64,000 nt of DNA from Gandjariella thermophila (GTDB taxonomy: Bacteria; Actinomycetota; Actinomycetes; Mycobacteriales; Pseudonocardiaceae), in assembly GCF_005405885.1 (NCBI RefSeq), contig NZ_BJFL01000015.1:25835-89834 (forward strand), given 5' to 3'. Positions 16,147 to 25,715 of the stretch are shown here, piece after piece. A model generated the notes under the pieces. That model saw only the letters and a program-made list of their open reading frames with translations, was not told the origin of the DNA and made no database searches. Positions within the stretch are counted from its first letter, which is position 1; the number at the start of each line of letters is the position of its first letter. A program made the position numbers and the translations under genes.

Positions 16147-16890
16147 GTGACCAGCAACCCGACCAGCACCCGCCTGACGCTGCCCGGTTACCGGCGGGAC
16201 CACGAGGACGCCGACCCGCCCCTGGACTCCCCGGAGTACCGCAGCACCCGGCTGCGCGCCCCGAAACGGCCACTGATCCTGTTGCCGCACCTGCTCACCG
16301 AGGTCACCGGGCCGCTGCTGGGCCACGAGCGGGTCGGCCCCACCGACCATGACCTCACCCGGCAGCACGAGGGTGAGCCGCAGGGCCAGCGGATCATCGT
16401 GCACGGCCGGGTGCTGGACGGCGACGGCCGGCCGGTGCCGGAGACACTGATCGAGATCTGGCAGGCCAACGCCGGCGGGCGCTACCGGCACGCCAACGAC
16501 AACTGGCCGTGCCCGCTGGACCCCAACTTCACCGGCGTCGGCCGCACCATGACCGACAATGACGGCCGCTACGAGTTCGTCACCATCAAGCCGGGCGCCT
16601 ACCCGTGGAAGAATCACGACAACGCCTGGCGTCCGGCGCACATCCACTTCTCGCTGTTTGGGCGGGCGTTCACGCAGCGGCTGGTCACCCAGATGTATTT
16701 CCCGGACGACCCGCTGTTCTTCCAGGACCCGGTGCTCAACTCCATCCCCGACCCGAACGCCCGGCGGCGGCTGATCTCCCGGTTCGACCACTCCCGCACC
16801 CGGCCGGAGTGGGCGCTCGCGTTCCAGTTCGACATCGTGCTGCGCGGTCAGCTGCCGACCCCGGTGGAGGAGGACCACGACGATGAGTGA
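16147..16890 (+). CDS. pcaH: Protocatechuate 3,4-dioxygenase beta subunit
   Basis: The 247-aa beta chain carries the Fe(III) site: Tyr in GGRYRHANDNWPCP, Tyr in IKPGAYPWKN and the His pair in WRPAHIHFSLFG. With PcaG it cleaves protocatechuate between the hydroxyls to 3-carboxy-cis,cis-muconate. GTG 16147 is the start, behind GAGGAGGAGAAG. It overlaps pcaG by eight bases, which suits equal production of the two chains. Confidence 0.95.
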   Translation: MTSNPTSTRLTLPGYRRDHEDADPPLDSPEYRSTRLRAPKRPLILLPHLLTEVTGPLLGHERVGPTDHDLTRQHEGEPQGQRIIVHGRVLDGDGRPVPETLIEIWQANAGGRYRHANDNWPCPLDPNFTGVGRTMTDNDGRYEFVTIKPGAYPWKNHDNAWRPAHIHFSLFGRAFTQRLVTQMYFPDDPLFFQDPVLNSIPDPNARRRLISRFDHSRTRPEWALAFQFDIVLRGQLPTPVEEDHDDE

Positions 16891-17458
16891 GCTGCTGGCG
16901 CCGACCCCGTCGCAGACCGCCGGCCCGTTCCTGCACATCGGCCTGCTCTGGGACGACGGGCCGGACGTGGTGCCGGAGGGCACGCCCGGCGCGATCATCC
17001 TGACCGGCCGGGTGTTCGACGGCGCCGGACAGCCGCTCGCCGACGGGCTGGTGGAGACCTGGCAGGCCGACCCGAACGGCCGGTTCGCGCACCCGGACGA
17101 CCCGCGCGGCGCCACCGACCCGCCGGTGCCCGGCTTCCGCGGCTTCGGCCGGTGCGCCACCGACGCCGAGGGCCGCTACACCATCCGCACCGTCAAGCCC
17201 GGCCCGCTGCCCGCCCCGGACGGCCGCACCGAGGCGCCGCACGTCAACGTGTCGGTGTTCGCCCGTGGCCTGCTCGCCCGCGTGGTCACCCGGCTGTACT
17301 TCCCGGACGAGGGCGAGGCGAACGCCGCCGACCCGGTGCTCACCTCGATCGACGACCCGGCGGTGCGCCGGACCCTGATCGCCGGGGCCGAACAGGGCGG
17401 CTACCGGTTCGACATCTACCTGCAGGGCGAGAAGGAGACGGCGTTCTTCCGTGTCTAG
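16883..17458 (+). CDS. pcaG: Protocatechuate 3,4-dioxygenase alpha subunit
   Basis: This 191-aa chain has the intradiol dioxygenase fold (TPSQTAGPFLHIGL at the start, LVETWQADPNGRFAHP, APHVNVSVFARGLLARVVTRLYFPDE) but lacks the iron ligands, as normal for PcaG. The start ATG 16883 lies within the end of pcaH. It forms the heteromeric dioxygenase with PcaH. Confidence 0.93.
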   Translation: MSELLAPTPSQTAGPFLHIGLLWDDGPDVVPEGTPGAIILTGRVFDGAGQPLADGLVETWQADPNGRFAHPDDPRGATDPPVPGFRGFGRCATDAEGRYTIRTVKPGPLPAPDGRTEAPHVNVSVFARGLLARVVTRLYFPDEGEANAADPVLTSIDDPAVRRTLIAGAEQGGYRFDIYLQGEKETAFFRV

Positions 17459-17469
17459 GCGGTTGTGCC

Positions 17470-18813
17470 GTGGGTAGCACCAGGTTCGGCGGGCTGCTCG
17501 GCCCGGTGAGCGGGGACGCCGAGGTGGACGCGGCGCTGGACGACCGGGCGCTGCTGGCCGCGCTGCTGCGCTTCGAGGCCGCGCTGGCCAGGGCGCAGGC
17601 GCGGGTCGGCGTGCTGCCGGCGGACGCGGCCGAGGCGATCGTCGCGGCGTGCGTGCCGGACCACTACGACGCCGACGACCTGGGCCGCCGCGCCGCGGGA
17701 ACCGGAGCGCCGGTGGCCCCGCTGACCCGGGACATCGGCGCCCGGGTGCCCGAGGACGCGCGCCGGTGGGTGCACTTCGGCGCCACCACCCAGGACGTCA
17801 TGGACACCGCGCTGATGCTGCTCGCCCACCGGGCCACCGGGCTGGTCGGCAGGAGGCTGGCCGCCGCCGCGGACGCCTGCGCCGAGCTGGCCCGCCGGCA
17901 TCGGGACACGCCGATGGTCGCCCGCACCGTCGGCCAGCACGCACTGCCCACCACGTTCGGGCTCAAGGCGGCCGGCTGGCTGGCCGCGCTGGACGTCGCC
18001 CGGGCCCGGCTCGCCGCCGCCCGGGCCCGGCTCGCCGTGCAGTTCGGCGGCGCCGCCGGCACCCTGGCGGCGCTGGGCGAGCAGGGCACCGCGGTGCTCG
18101 CCGCGCTCGCCGAGGAACTCGGCCTGGCCGCGCCGAGCCTGCCCTGGCACACCGACCGGACCAGGGTGCACGAGCTGGCCGGCGCGCTCGGGTCCACCGT
18201 CGCCGCGCTCGGCAAGATCGCCACCGACGTGGTACTCGGCTCCCAGCAGGAGGTCGGCGAGCTGGCCGAACCCACCGGCGGCGGGTCGTCGGCCATGCCG
18301 CACAAGCGCAACCCGATCGCCTCGGTGCGGGTGATCGCCGCGGCCCGGCGCACCCCCGGGCTGGTGGCCACGCTGCTGGCCGCCGGGTTGCCGGAGAACG
18401 AGCGGGCCACCGGCTCCTGGCACGCCGAGTGGGAGCCGCTGCGCGACCTGCTGCACCTCACCGGCGGCGCGGCCGGCCGGACCGCCGAGGTGCTGGCCGG
18501 CCTGCGGGTGCACCCCGACCGCATGCGCGCCAACCTCGACCTCACCGGCGGGGCCATCCTCGCCGAGCGGGTCACCGGCCGGCTCGCCGACACGCTCGGC
18601 CGGGCCGCCGCGCACGACCTGGTCGCCGAGCTGGCCAGGACGGCCGCTGAGCGGGGCGTGCCGCTGCGCGAGGTGCTGCTCGCCGACGACCGGGTGAACC
18701 TCGCCAAGGCGGACGTGGACGCCGCCCTGGACCCGACCACCTACCTCGGCTCGACGGGCGCGTTCGTCGACCGGGCCCTCGACGAGCACCGACGAGGCGG
18801 AGGCGACGAGTGA
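17470..18813 (+). CDS. pcaB: 3-carboxy-cis,cis-muconate cycloisomerase
   Basis: PcaB converts 3-carboxy-cis,cis-muconate to 4-carboxymuconolactone. It belongs to the fumarase/aspartase superfamily and shows the signature GGGSSAMPHKRNPI (from GSSAMPHKRNP) and HFGATTQDVMDTA. The 447-aa length is usual. The start is GTG 17470, 12 bp after pcaG; the end overlaps pcaD by GTGA. Arginine- and alanine-rich helices fill the middle. Confidence 0.94.
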   Translation: MGSTRFGGLLGPVSGDAEVDAALDDRALLAALLRFEAALARAQARVGVLPADAAEAIVAACVPDHYDADDLGRRAAGTGAPVAPLTRDIGARVPEDARRWVHFGATTQDVMDTALMLLAHRATGLVGRRLAAAADACAELARRHRDTPMVARTVGQHALPTTFGLKAAGWLAALDVARARLAAARARLAVQFGGAAGTLAALGEQGTAVLAALAEELGLAAPSLPWHTDRTRVHELAGALGSTVAALGKIATDVVLGSQQEVGELAEPTGGGSSAMPHKRNPIASVRVIAAARRTPGLVATLLAAGLPENERATGSWHAEWEPLRDLLHLTGGAAGRTAEVLAGLRVHPDRMRANLDLTGGAILAERVTGRLADTLGRAAAHDLVAELARTAAERGVPLREVLLADDRVNLAKADVDAALDPTTYLGSTGAFVDRALDEHRRGGGDE

Positions 18814-19580
18814 GGGGTGCACGGCTCGGCTACGACGTCACTGGAGACGAGCACGCCGACGTGGTCGTCATGGCCGGTTCGATCGGCACCACGCGGGAGA
18901 TGTGGCGGCCCCAGCTCCCGGTGCTCGCCGAGCGGTTCCGGGTGGTGCGGGTCGACCACCGCGGCCACGGCGAGTCCTGGGTGCCGCCCGGCCCGTACAC
19001 CATCGCCGACCTCGCCGGCGACGTGCTCGACCTGCTCGACGCCCTCGGCGTGGCCCAGGTCCGGTTCTGCGGGCTGTCCCTGGGCGGCATGGTCGGCATG
19101 TGGCTGGCCGCGCACGCGCCGGACCGCATCCGCCGGCTGGCCGTGCTGTGCACCTCGGCGGCGCTGAACGTGAACGGAAGCTGGGAGAACCGGGCCGCCA
19201 CGGTGCGCGCGCAGGGCATGTCCGCGATGCTCGGCGCGGCGCCGGGGCGCTGGTTCACCGAGGACTTCCGCCGTGACCACCCGAACGTGGTGGACGACAT
19301 CCTGGCCATGCTGGCCGGCACCCCCGCCGAGGGGTACGCCGGCTGCTGCGACGCCATCGCGGTCATGGACCTGCGCGCCGACCTGGCCAGGATCACCGTG
19401 CCGACGCTGGCCATCGCCGGCGCCGACGACCCGGCCACCCCGCCCGCGCACCTCGAGGAGATCGCCCGGCGCGTTCCCGGTGCCCGGCTGGAGACGATCC
19501 CGCGCGCCGCGCACCTGGCCAACGTCGAGCACCCGGAAACCGTCAACCGGCTGCTGCTGGCGCACTTCACGGAGGAGTAG
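18810..19580 (+). CDS. pcaD: 3-oxoadipate enol-lactonase
   Basis: This 256-aa alpha/beta hydrolase has the nucleophile elbow GLSLGG (Ser), VDHRGHGESW, an acid in AGADDPATPP and the catalytic His in IPRAAHLANVEHPE. It hydrolyses 3-oxoadipate enol-lactone to 3-oxoadipate. In many actinobacteria pcaD and pcaC are fused as pcaL; here they are separate, three bases apart. The GTG start overlaps the pcaB stop. Confidence 0.93.
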   Translation: MRGARLGYDVTGDEHADVVVMAGSIGTTREMWRPQLPVLAERFRVVRVDHRGHGESWVPPGPYTIADLAGDVLDLLDALGVAQVRFCGLSLGGMVGMWLAAHAPDRIRRLAVLCTSAALNVNGSWENRAATVRAQGMSAMLGAAPGRWFTEDFRRDHPNVVDDILAMLAGTPAEGYAGCCDAIAVMDLRADLARITVPTLAIAGADDPATPPAHLEEIARRVPGARLETIPRAAHLANVEHPETVNRLLLAHFTEE

Positions 19581-19583
19581 CAG

Positions 19584-19982
19584 ATGGACGATGCCGCCCG
19601 GCACGAGCAGGGCATGGCGGTGCGCCGGGCGGTGCTCGGCGACGAGCACGTCGACCGGGCCGTCGCCCGCACCGATGACACCACCCGCGACTTCCAGGAC
19701 TTCATCACCCGCGTCGCCTGGGGCGACATCTGGTCCCGGCCCGGGCTGGACCGTCGCACCCGCAGCCTCGTCACCCTGGCCGCGCTCATGGCGCTGAACC
19801 ACCACGACGAGCTGGCCATGCACGTGCGGGCCGCGCTGCGCAACGGCCTGAGCCCGGAGGAGATCTCCGAGGTGCTGCTGCACGTCTCGGTCTACGCCGG
19901 CGTCCCGGCCGGCAACCGCGCGTTCGCCGCCGCCCAACCGATCCTGGCCGAGGCTCGTGCGCACGCACCACGCGCCGACTGA
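19584..19982 (+). CDS. pcaC: 4-carboxymuconolactone decarboxylase
   Basis: The 132-aa protein fits the CMD/AhpD-like family (FQDFITRVAWGDIWSRPGLDRRTRSLVTLAALMAL, then EISEVLLHVSVYAGVPAGNRAF). It decarboxylates 4-carboxymuconolactone to the enol-lactone. GGAGGAG precedes ATG 19584. It is the last recognised pca gene of the operon; no pcaF thiolase is in the window. Confidence 0.94.
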   Translation: MDDAARHEQGMAVRRAVLGDEHVDRAVARTDDTTRDFQDFITRVAWGDIWSRPGLDRRTRSLVTLAALMALNHHDELAMHVRAALRNGLSPEEISEVLLHVSVYAGVPAGNRAFAAAQPILAEARAHAPRAD

Positions 19983-20027
19983 TCGGCCGAACGGTGTTAC
20001 GGCGGGCCGACATCTGGAAAAGAATTC

Positions 20028-20582
20028 TTGCCATATGGGAGACGTGGGGACGTGTATGCCATGGACTACCCCGGCGGCGCCTTCGACGTGGTGCACGCGC
20101 ACCAGGTGCTGCAGCACCTCGCCGACCCGGTCGGCGCGCTGCGGGAGATGCGCCGGGTGTGCCGGCCGGGCGGGATCGTGGCCGTGCGCGACGCGGACTT
20201 CGCCGCGATGGCCTGGTACCCGCGGTCGCCGGGGATGGCCGAGTGGCTGTCGGTGTACCGGCGCGTCGCCCGGTCGGTCGGGGGCGAGCCGGACGCCGGG
20301 CGGCGGCTGGTCTGCTGGGCCGGGCAGGCCGGCTTCTCCGATATCACCGCGACCGCGTCGGCCTGGTGCTTCGCCACCCCGGCGGAGCGACTGTGGTGGA
20401 GCAGGACGTGGGGCGACCGGATGGTGGACTCGGCGGTCGCGCGGCACGCCGTCGCCGGCGGGCACGCCGACGAGGCCACCCTGCGGCGGCTGCGGGACGC
20501 CTGGTACGCCTGGGCCGAGGCGGAGGACGGCTGGTTCGGGATCATTCACGGCGAGATCGTCTGCCGGGCGCCCACGCCATGA
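20028..20582 (+). pseudogene. 5'-truncated SAM-dependent methyltransferase
   Basis: The readable family match begins at GDVYAMDYPGGAFDVVHAHQVLQHLADPVGALREMRRVCRPGG, which is motif II onward of class I methyltransferases. The upstream SAM-binding part (about 80-90 residues including the GxGxG loop) is missing: only 45 bp separate pcaC from the frame start (TTG 20028). The rest (about 170 aa) is intact in frame and its stop overlaps the MFS start by ATGA. Without motif I it should not bind SAM, so it is called a remnant. It may still be translated and couple to the transporter. Confidence 0.7.
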
Positions 20583-21760
20583 CCGGCGAGCACCCGCCGG
20601 GCGGCGGCGTCGAACTGGCCACCCGGCCGGCCACCCCGCGGTCCCGGTTCCTGGCCGCCGCCGTCTACGTCGGCGGCCTGCTCGGACCGTTCGGCGGCGG
20701 CGTGGTGGCGCCGATGCTGCCCCAGATCGCCGCCTCGGTGCACGCCTCGACCAGTGCCGTGGCCGGCTCGATCACCGCCTACTTCGTGCCGTTCGCCGCC
20801 ATCCAACTGGTCTCCGGCACCTTCGGCGAGCGCTGGGGCCGCCGCCGCACCGTCCGGATCGCCTACCTGGTCTACGCGCTCGGCTCGGTGGTGTGCGCGC
20901 TGGCGCCGACGCTGCCGATCTTCCTGGCCGCCAGAGCGGTGCTCGGCGCGGCCAACGCGTTCACCACGCCGCTGCTGCTGGCCGGCCTGGCCGACATCGT
21001 GCCGCCGGAACGGCTCAGCCGCGCCGTCGGCGTCTACTCCAGTTGCCAGGCCGGCGGCCAGTCCTTCGCTCCGCTGGTCGGCGGGCTCGCCGCGGCGACC
21101 TCGTGGCGGTTGGGGTTCGTCGCGGTCGCGGTGGTCGCGGCGCTGCTCGCGCTCGCCCCGCCACCGGGCGCGCCGAGGTCCGGGGCGGCCACCCCGCCGT
21201 GGCGGCCGCTGCTCGGCCGGGACATGGGGATGCTGTCCGCCGGCGCGTTCCTGTCCTACTTCGGGTCCTCGGCGCTGCCCTTCCTGGTCGCCCTCGACCT
21301 CGGCGAGCACCTCGCCGTCTCGCCCGAGCAGACCGGCGTGGTGCTGCTCGGCTACGGCGTTGCCGGGCTGCTGCTCGGCTCGCTGTGGGGCCGGGTCACC
21401 GACCGGTTCGGGGCGCGCGGCTGCGGCGCGCTGGCCGCCGTGGTGAACGGCCTGTTCGTCGCGCTGGTCGGCATCTCGGGCTCGACGCCGACGCTCGCCG
21501 CGTACTGGGCGCTGGCCGGCGCCGCGTCCGCGATGCTCACCGTGGCGCTGCAGAACCTCACCGTGCGGGCCGTGCCCGGCAACCGTGGCGGCGCGCTGTC
21601 CGTGGTGGCCGCGTTCCGGTTCGCCGGCGCCGCGGTCGCCCCGCTCGCCTGGCTGCCCGTCTACCAGGCGAACCCGGCCGTGGCCTTCGCCGCCGCGGGT
21701 GCCTCGATGCTGATGGCGGTGCCGGCGCTGGCGGCCCTGCGCCGGCGCCCGGCGGGGTGA
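20579..21760 (+). CDS. MFS transporter
   Basis: This 393-aa protein has about 12 hydrophobic segments and the motif A loop GTFGERWGRRRTVRIAYLVYALGS, repeated weakly in the second half as GSLWGRVTDRFGARG. This is the pattern of drug:H+ antiporter-type major facilitator proteins. Its ATG overlaps the stop of the methyltransferase remnant. Position after the pca operon allows aromatic acid transport, but the sequence looks more like an exporter; the substrate is unknown. Confidence 0.85.
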   Translation: MTGEHPPGGGVELATRPATPRSRFLAAAVYVGGLLGPFGGGVVAPMLPQIAASVHASTSAVAGSITAYFVPFAAIQLVSGTFGERWGRRRTVRIAYLVYALGSVVCALAPTLPIFLAARAVLGAANAFTTPLLLAGLADIVPPERLSRAVGVYSSCQAGGQSFAPLVGGLAAATSWRLGFVAVAVVAALLALAPPPGAPRSGAATPPWRPLLGRDMGMLSAGAFLSYFGSSALPFLVALDLGEHLAVSPEQTGVVLLGYGVAGLLLGSLWGRVTDRFGARGCGALAAVVNGLFVALVGISGSTPTLAAYWALAGAASAMLTVALQNLTVRAVPGNRGGALSVVAAFRFAGAAVAPLAWLPVYQANPAVAFAAAGASMLMAVPALAALRRRPAG

Positions 21761-21820
21761 GCGGCGTTACCCCGGAGATCATGGACGCGGCCGCCGCCGG
21801 ACGGCGATGGTGGGCGTGCA

Positions 21821-21835
21821 CCGGCCTCCGGCCGG
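21821..21835. terminator. Hairpin after MFS gene
   Basis: CCGGCC-TCC-GGCCGG, a perfect 6-bp stem with a three-base loop, lies 61 bp after the MFS stop and before the PucR-type gene. There is no T-run. Confidence 0.35.
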
Positions 21836-21918
21836 GCCAGCCGGGGACGGCCGACCGGTGTTGCGCCGGTTGCCGGTCGCCACTAGTGCGAAAGGCGGCC
21901 CGGCGCTAGCGTCCAGCC

Positions 21919-23148
21919 ATGGCGGTCGAGACGCCCGACGTCGTGCAGCTCGGGCCGCGCGGGGTGCCCGCCACGCTGGTGGGGCAGTTGCTGGCCGACA
22001 TCGACGGGGTCAACCAGCGGTTAGTGGACGCCATCCTGGCGGACAACCGCGGCTACCTGGACTCCTCCCTGGTGTCGCTCGCCGACCTGCGACGGTCGTG
22101 CCGGAACAACGTGGAGCGGGTGCTGCAGATCCTGGCCGACGCGGTACCCGACGGGGTGCCCCGGTACGGGCCGGCGCGGGAGACCGGCCGGCAGCGCGCG
22201 CTGCAGCGCGTCCCGCTGGACGACGTGCTGCGCTCCTACCGGCTCGGCGGCCGGGTGATCTGGCAGGCGCTGCTGGAGGCGGCCAGGGCCGGCGGCGGCA
22301 TCGACCCCGCGGACCTGCTGGACGTCGGCACCTCGGTGTGGACCGTGGTGGACGCGGTGTCCTCGGAGGTGGCCCGGTCCTACCGGGAGACCGAGCTGGA
22401 CCTGATCCGCCAGGACGACCAGCGGCGCAACGCGCTGATCGACCAGTTGCTGCGCGGCCGCGGCCGGGACCACGGCTTCGCCCAGACCGCCGCCCGCACC
22501 CTGGGCCTGCCCGCGGACGGCCGGTACCTGGTGGTGGCCGCCGAAGCAGCCGAGGACGGCGGCACGGCGGGGCGGCCGGCACTGGCGTGCGCCGCCGACG
22601 CGCTGGCCGGGTGCGGCATCCGCTCCGTGTGGCAACTCCGCGGCGAGGGCCTGGTCGGCCTGGTCGCGCTGGAACAGCACGGCGCCGACGCGGTGCTCGC
22701 CGAGCTGCGGCCCAGGCTGCGCGGGCGGGCCGCGGCGGCGCCGCCGGTGACCGGGCTGGACGAGGTCGGCTCCGCCTACGAGATGGCCCGCACCGCCCTG
22801 CACACGCTGGCTCCGGGGCAACGGCAGCTGATCACCCTGGACGAGCGGCTGCCCGAGTCGCTGCTGATGCGCTCGCCGGAGCTGGCCAGGCGGCTGGTCG
22901 AGGTGACCCTGCGTCCCGTGCTGGAACTCCCGCCGCACGAGCGCGACGCTCTGCTGACCACGGTGGCCACCTGGTTCTCGGTCAACTGCTCCGCCGCACA
23001 CGCCGCGGCCACCCTGTACTGCCACCGCAACACGGTGCTCAACCGGCTCAACCGGTTCGAGGAACTCACCGGGCAGCGGCTGCACCACCGGGCCGACTCG
23101 CTCACCCTCGGCCTGGCGCTGATCGCGGTGCGGCTCGGTTTCGACTGA
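21919..23148 (+). CDS. PucR/CdaR-type transcriptional regulator
   Basis: The 409-aa protein has an N-terminal helical region (RRNALIDQLLRGRGRDHGF), a central degenerate cyclase-like domain, and the PucR C-terminal helix-turn-helix (LLTTVATWFSVNCSAAHAAATLYCHRNTVLNRLNRFEELTGQRL). Such proteins often activate purine, sugar-acid or aromatic catabolic genes. It lies 204 bp upstream of a molybdenum hydroxylase operon on the same strand and probably controls it; that is inference. Confidence 0.88.
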   Translation: MAVETPDVVQLGPRGVPATLVGQLLADIDGVNQRLVDAILADNRGYLDSSLVSLADLRRSCRNNVERVLQILADAVPDGVPRYGPARETGRQRALQRVPLDDVLRSYRLGGRVIWQALLEAARAGGGIDPADLLDVGTSVWTVVDAVSSEVARSYRETELDLIRQDDQRRNALIDQLLRGRGRDHGFAQTAARTLGLPADGRYLVVAAEAAEDGGTAGRPALACAADALAGCGIRSVWQLRGEGLVGLVALEQHGADAVLAELRPRLRGRAAAAPPVTGLDEVGSAYEMARTALHTLAPGQRQLITLDERLPESLLMRSPELARRLVEVTLRPVLELPPHERDALLTTVATWFSVNCSAAHAAATLYCHRNTVLNRLNRFEELTGQRLHHRADSLTLGLALIAVRLGFD

Positions 23149-23352
23149 GCCGCCGGGAGCCGCGCGGCTTGTGCAGGGTGCACAGCGCCGTCCCGCCAAC
23201 GGTGGGCAGCCAGGCATTGTCCGGTGGGTGTGCGCTGCGTCACGCTCCGCTGCACGGCGGATGCGGATCACCCGCCCTTCGGGGGATCGCCGGCGTCCGT
23301 CCGGTGCGCACCACAGCGCAGCTTCGGCACCAGGCTCGTGGAGAGGAACGTC

Positions 23353-25683
23353 GTGGCAGACCAACGTCGATCGCCTTGGCCCGCAACGGAGATCCGGCCG
23401 CCCGGCGTGCGGCGGCGCCGCTTCCTCGGCTATCTCCTTGCGGCGCCGACCCTCGCGGTGGCCGCCGAGATCGGCGGCGCGGCCGTCGACCCGGACACGG
23501 CGGAGGGCGCCATCCCCTCGCCGCCGGAGCCGGCCGACACCTACGACCTCAGCGACGCGCTGACCGACGCGGCGATGCCCACCGCCAACCTGATCACCGT
23601 CCAGGTCAACCCGGACGGCACGGCGTCGTTCGCGTTGCCGCGCGCCGAGGTGGGGCAGGGCATCACCACCGCGATCGGCATGCTCATCGCGGAGGAACTG
23701 GACCTGCCGCTGTCCAAGGTCACCGTGACCCTCGCCGACGCCCGGCCGGAGCTGCTGTTCAACCAGCTCACCGGCGGCTCGAACACCATCCACGCGATGT
23801 ACCAGCCGGTGCGCACCGCCGCCGCGATCGCCAGGGCCCGGCTGCTGGCCACCGCGGCCGCCCAGTGGGGCGTCCCGGTGTCCTCGCTGTCGGTGAAGAA
23901 CGGCGTGATCCGGTCCGGTAACGGGAAGACCGCCAGCTACGGCTCACTGGCCAGGGCCGCGGCCAGCGACACGGTCCGGCCGGTCACCGTGACACCCAAA
24001 CCGGAGTCGGCGTTCACCCTGGTCGGCACCCCGCAGAACCGGGTGGACGCGCACGACATCGTCACCGGCAAGAAGAAGTTCACCCTGGACCTCGCCGTGC
24101 CGAACGCCAAGCCCACCATGGTGTGCCGGCCGCCCACGATCAACGGCACGGTCCGGGCGGTGCGCAACCTGGCACAGGTCAGGGCCATGCCCGGCATCAC
24201 CGACGTGGCGGTCGTCTCCACCGGCGTCGCGGTGCGCGGCGAGACCTTCGGTCAGTGCATCGACGCGGTCCGCGCGCTCCAGGTCACCTGGGGACCGGGC
24301 AGCGTGGACGGCGAGTCCGACGACACCGTGCTGGACAAGCTCAAGGCGGCCACCCCGCCGCCCGCGGTGCCGCCGGTGCTCACCAAGTCGATCGATGCCG
24401 AGTTCGTGTTCGCCTTCGCCAGCAACAGCGCGCTGGAGACCAACTGCGCCATCGCCGACGTCCGCAAGGACCGGGCGGAGATCTGGTCCGGGCTGAAGTC
24501 GCCGATCACCACCCAGGAGCAGATCGCGAAGATGCTGGGCCTGCCGGTGAGCGCGGTCACCGTGCACGTCACCCAGGGCGGCGGGTCCTTCGGCCGCAAG
24601 CTGTTCGGCGACGCCGCGCTGGAGGCCGCGGAGATCTCCCACAAGATCGGCAAGCCGGTCAAGCTGATGTGGCACCGCACCGACGACTTCCGGCACGGCC
24701 GGGCGCACCCGATGAGCTACTCGCGGATCCGGGTCAACTACTCCGGTGCGAACGTGGTCAGCTACGAGCAGCGGCACGCCAGCTCCGCCACCGACTTCAG
24801 TCACGGTCTCGGCGAGATTCTCACCGCCACCTCCGCCAAGCTGCCGGTCGGCGAGCTCGGCTTCTCCGAGACGGTGTTCACCCTGTCCCAGTCGGTGCCC
24901 TACAACTTCGGCGCCACCACCCAGACGCTCACCGAGGTGCCGCTGAAGTTCCACACCGGCAGCATGCGCAACGTCTACTCGCCCAACGTGGTGTGCGCGC
25001 GGGAACTCGTGGTGGACCAGCTCGCCGCGAAGATGAGCCAGGACCCGGTGGCGTTCCGCCGGTCCTTCTTCAAGGACGACCGGTTCCGCGCGGTGCTGGA
25101 CAAGCTCGCCCAGGTCGGCCAGTGGGGGCGGTCGATGCCGAAGGGCACCGCGCAGGGCGTCGGCTTCCACCACGAGTACAAGAGCTGCAGCGCGGTGCTG
25201 GTGGAAATCGACTGCCGCCCGGAGACGGTCAACCGCGAGGTCCGCGACGGCGTCACCGGCCCCCGGGTGACCAAGGCGGTGATGGTCGTCGACGTGGGCC
25301 GGCCGATCAACCCCCGGGGGCTTCAGGCGCAGATGATGGGCTGCATCTCCGACGGGATCGGCCTGGCGCTCACCGAGAGCCTGCACATCGCCGACGGGCT
25401 GCCGCTGGAGGGAAGCTGGGACAACTTCTTCTACACCCGGCAGTGGAACACGCCGACCGAGATGCAGATCGTCGTCATGCCGACCACCACGGGCGACCCC
25501 GGCGGCGCCGGCGAACTCGGTGTGGCCAGCTCACTGGCCGCGGTCGCGTGCGCCTATGCCCGCGCCACCGGCACCATGCCCACCCGCTTCCCGATCAACC
25601 ACGGCACCCTCGGCTTCGATCCGCTGCCCCGGGTGCCACCGATTCCGCAGTCGCCCACCGACGGCCTGAAGTACGCGTTCTGA
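23353..25683 (+). CDS. Tat-exported molybdopterin-binding large subunit (isoquinoline 1-oxidoreductase-like)
   Basis: The 776-aa protein starts at GTG 23353 behind GAGAGG. A twin-arginine signal (RRRRFLGYLLAAPTLAVAAEIGGAA, from about residue 20) opens it. The xanthine dehydrogenase family beta-type domains follow, with GGGSFGRK and RNVYSPN, and near the end GDPGGAGELGVASSLAAVACAYA, where the Glu suits the molybdenum site. This two-subunit class hydroxylates N-heterocycles or aldehydes in the cell envelope. The substrate is not readable. Its TGA is the first codon of repeat copy B. The gene order large then small is the reverse of the classical iorAB order. Confidence 0.87.
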   Translation: MADQRRSPWPATEIRPPGVRRRRFLGYLLAAPTLAVAAEIGGAAVDPDTAEGAIPSPPEPADTYDLSDALTDAAMPTANLITVQVNPDGTASFALPRAEVGQGITTAIGMLIAEELDLPLSKVTVTLADARPELLFNQLTGGSNTIHAMYQPVRTAAAIARARLLATAAAQWGVPVSSLSVKNGVIRSGNGKTASYGSLARAAASDTVRPVTVTPKPESAFTLVGTPQNRVDAHDIVTGKKKFTLDLAVPNAKPTMVCRPPTINGTVRAVRNLAQVRAMPGITDVAVVSTGVAVRGETFGQCIDAVRALQVTWGPGSVDGESDDTVLDKLKAATPPPAVPPVLTKSIDAEFVFAFASNSALETNCAIADVRKDRAEIWSGLKSPITTQEQIAKMLGLPVSAVTVHVTQGGGSFGRKLFGDAALEAAEISHKIGKPVKLMWHRTDDFRHGRAHPMSYSRIRVNYSGANVVSYEQRHASSATDFSHGLGEILTATSAKLPVGELGFSETVFTLSQSVPYNFGATTQTLTEVPLKFHTGSMRNVYSPNVVCARELVVDQLAAKMSQDPVAFRRSFFKDDRFRAVLDKLAQVGQWGRSMPKGTAQGVGFHHEYKSCSAVLVEIDCRPETVNREVRDGVTGPRVTKAVMVVDVGRPINPRGLQAQMMGCISDGIGLALTESLHIADGLPLEGSWDNFFYTRQWNTPTEMQIVVMPTTTGDPGGAGELGVASSLAAVACAYARATGTMPTRFPINHGTLGFDPLPRVPPIPQSPTDGLKYAF

Positions 25684-25715
25684 CAGCTCTTCCGGAACCG
25701 GACGGACCTGCGATG
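25681..25715 (+). repeat. Stop-codon-anchored repeat, copy B
   Basis: This 35-bp copy begins TGACAGCTCTTCCGGAACCG and ends GACCTGCGATG. The TGA is the stop of the molybdopterin subunit gene. One base shorter than copies A and C. Confidence 0.8.
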
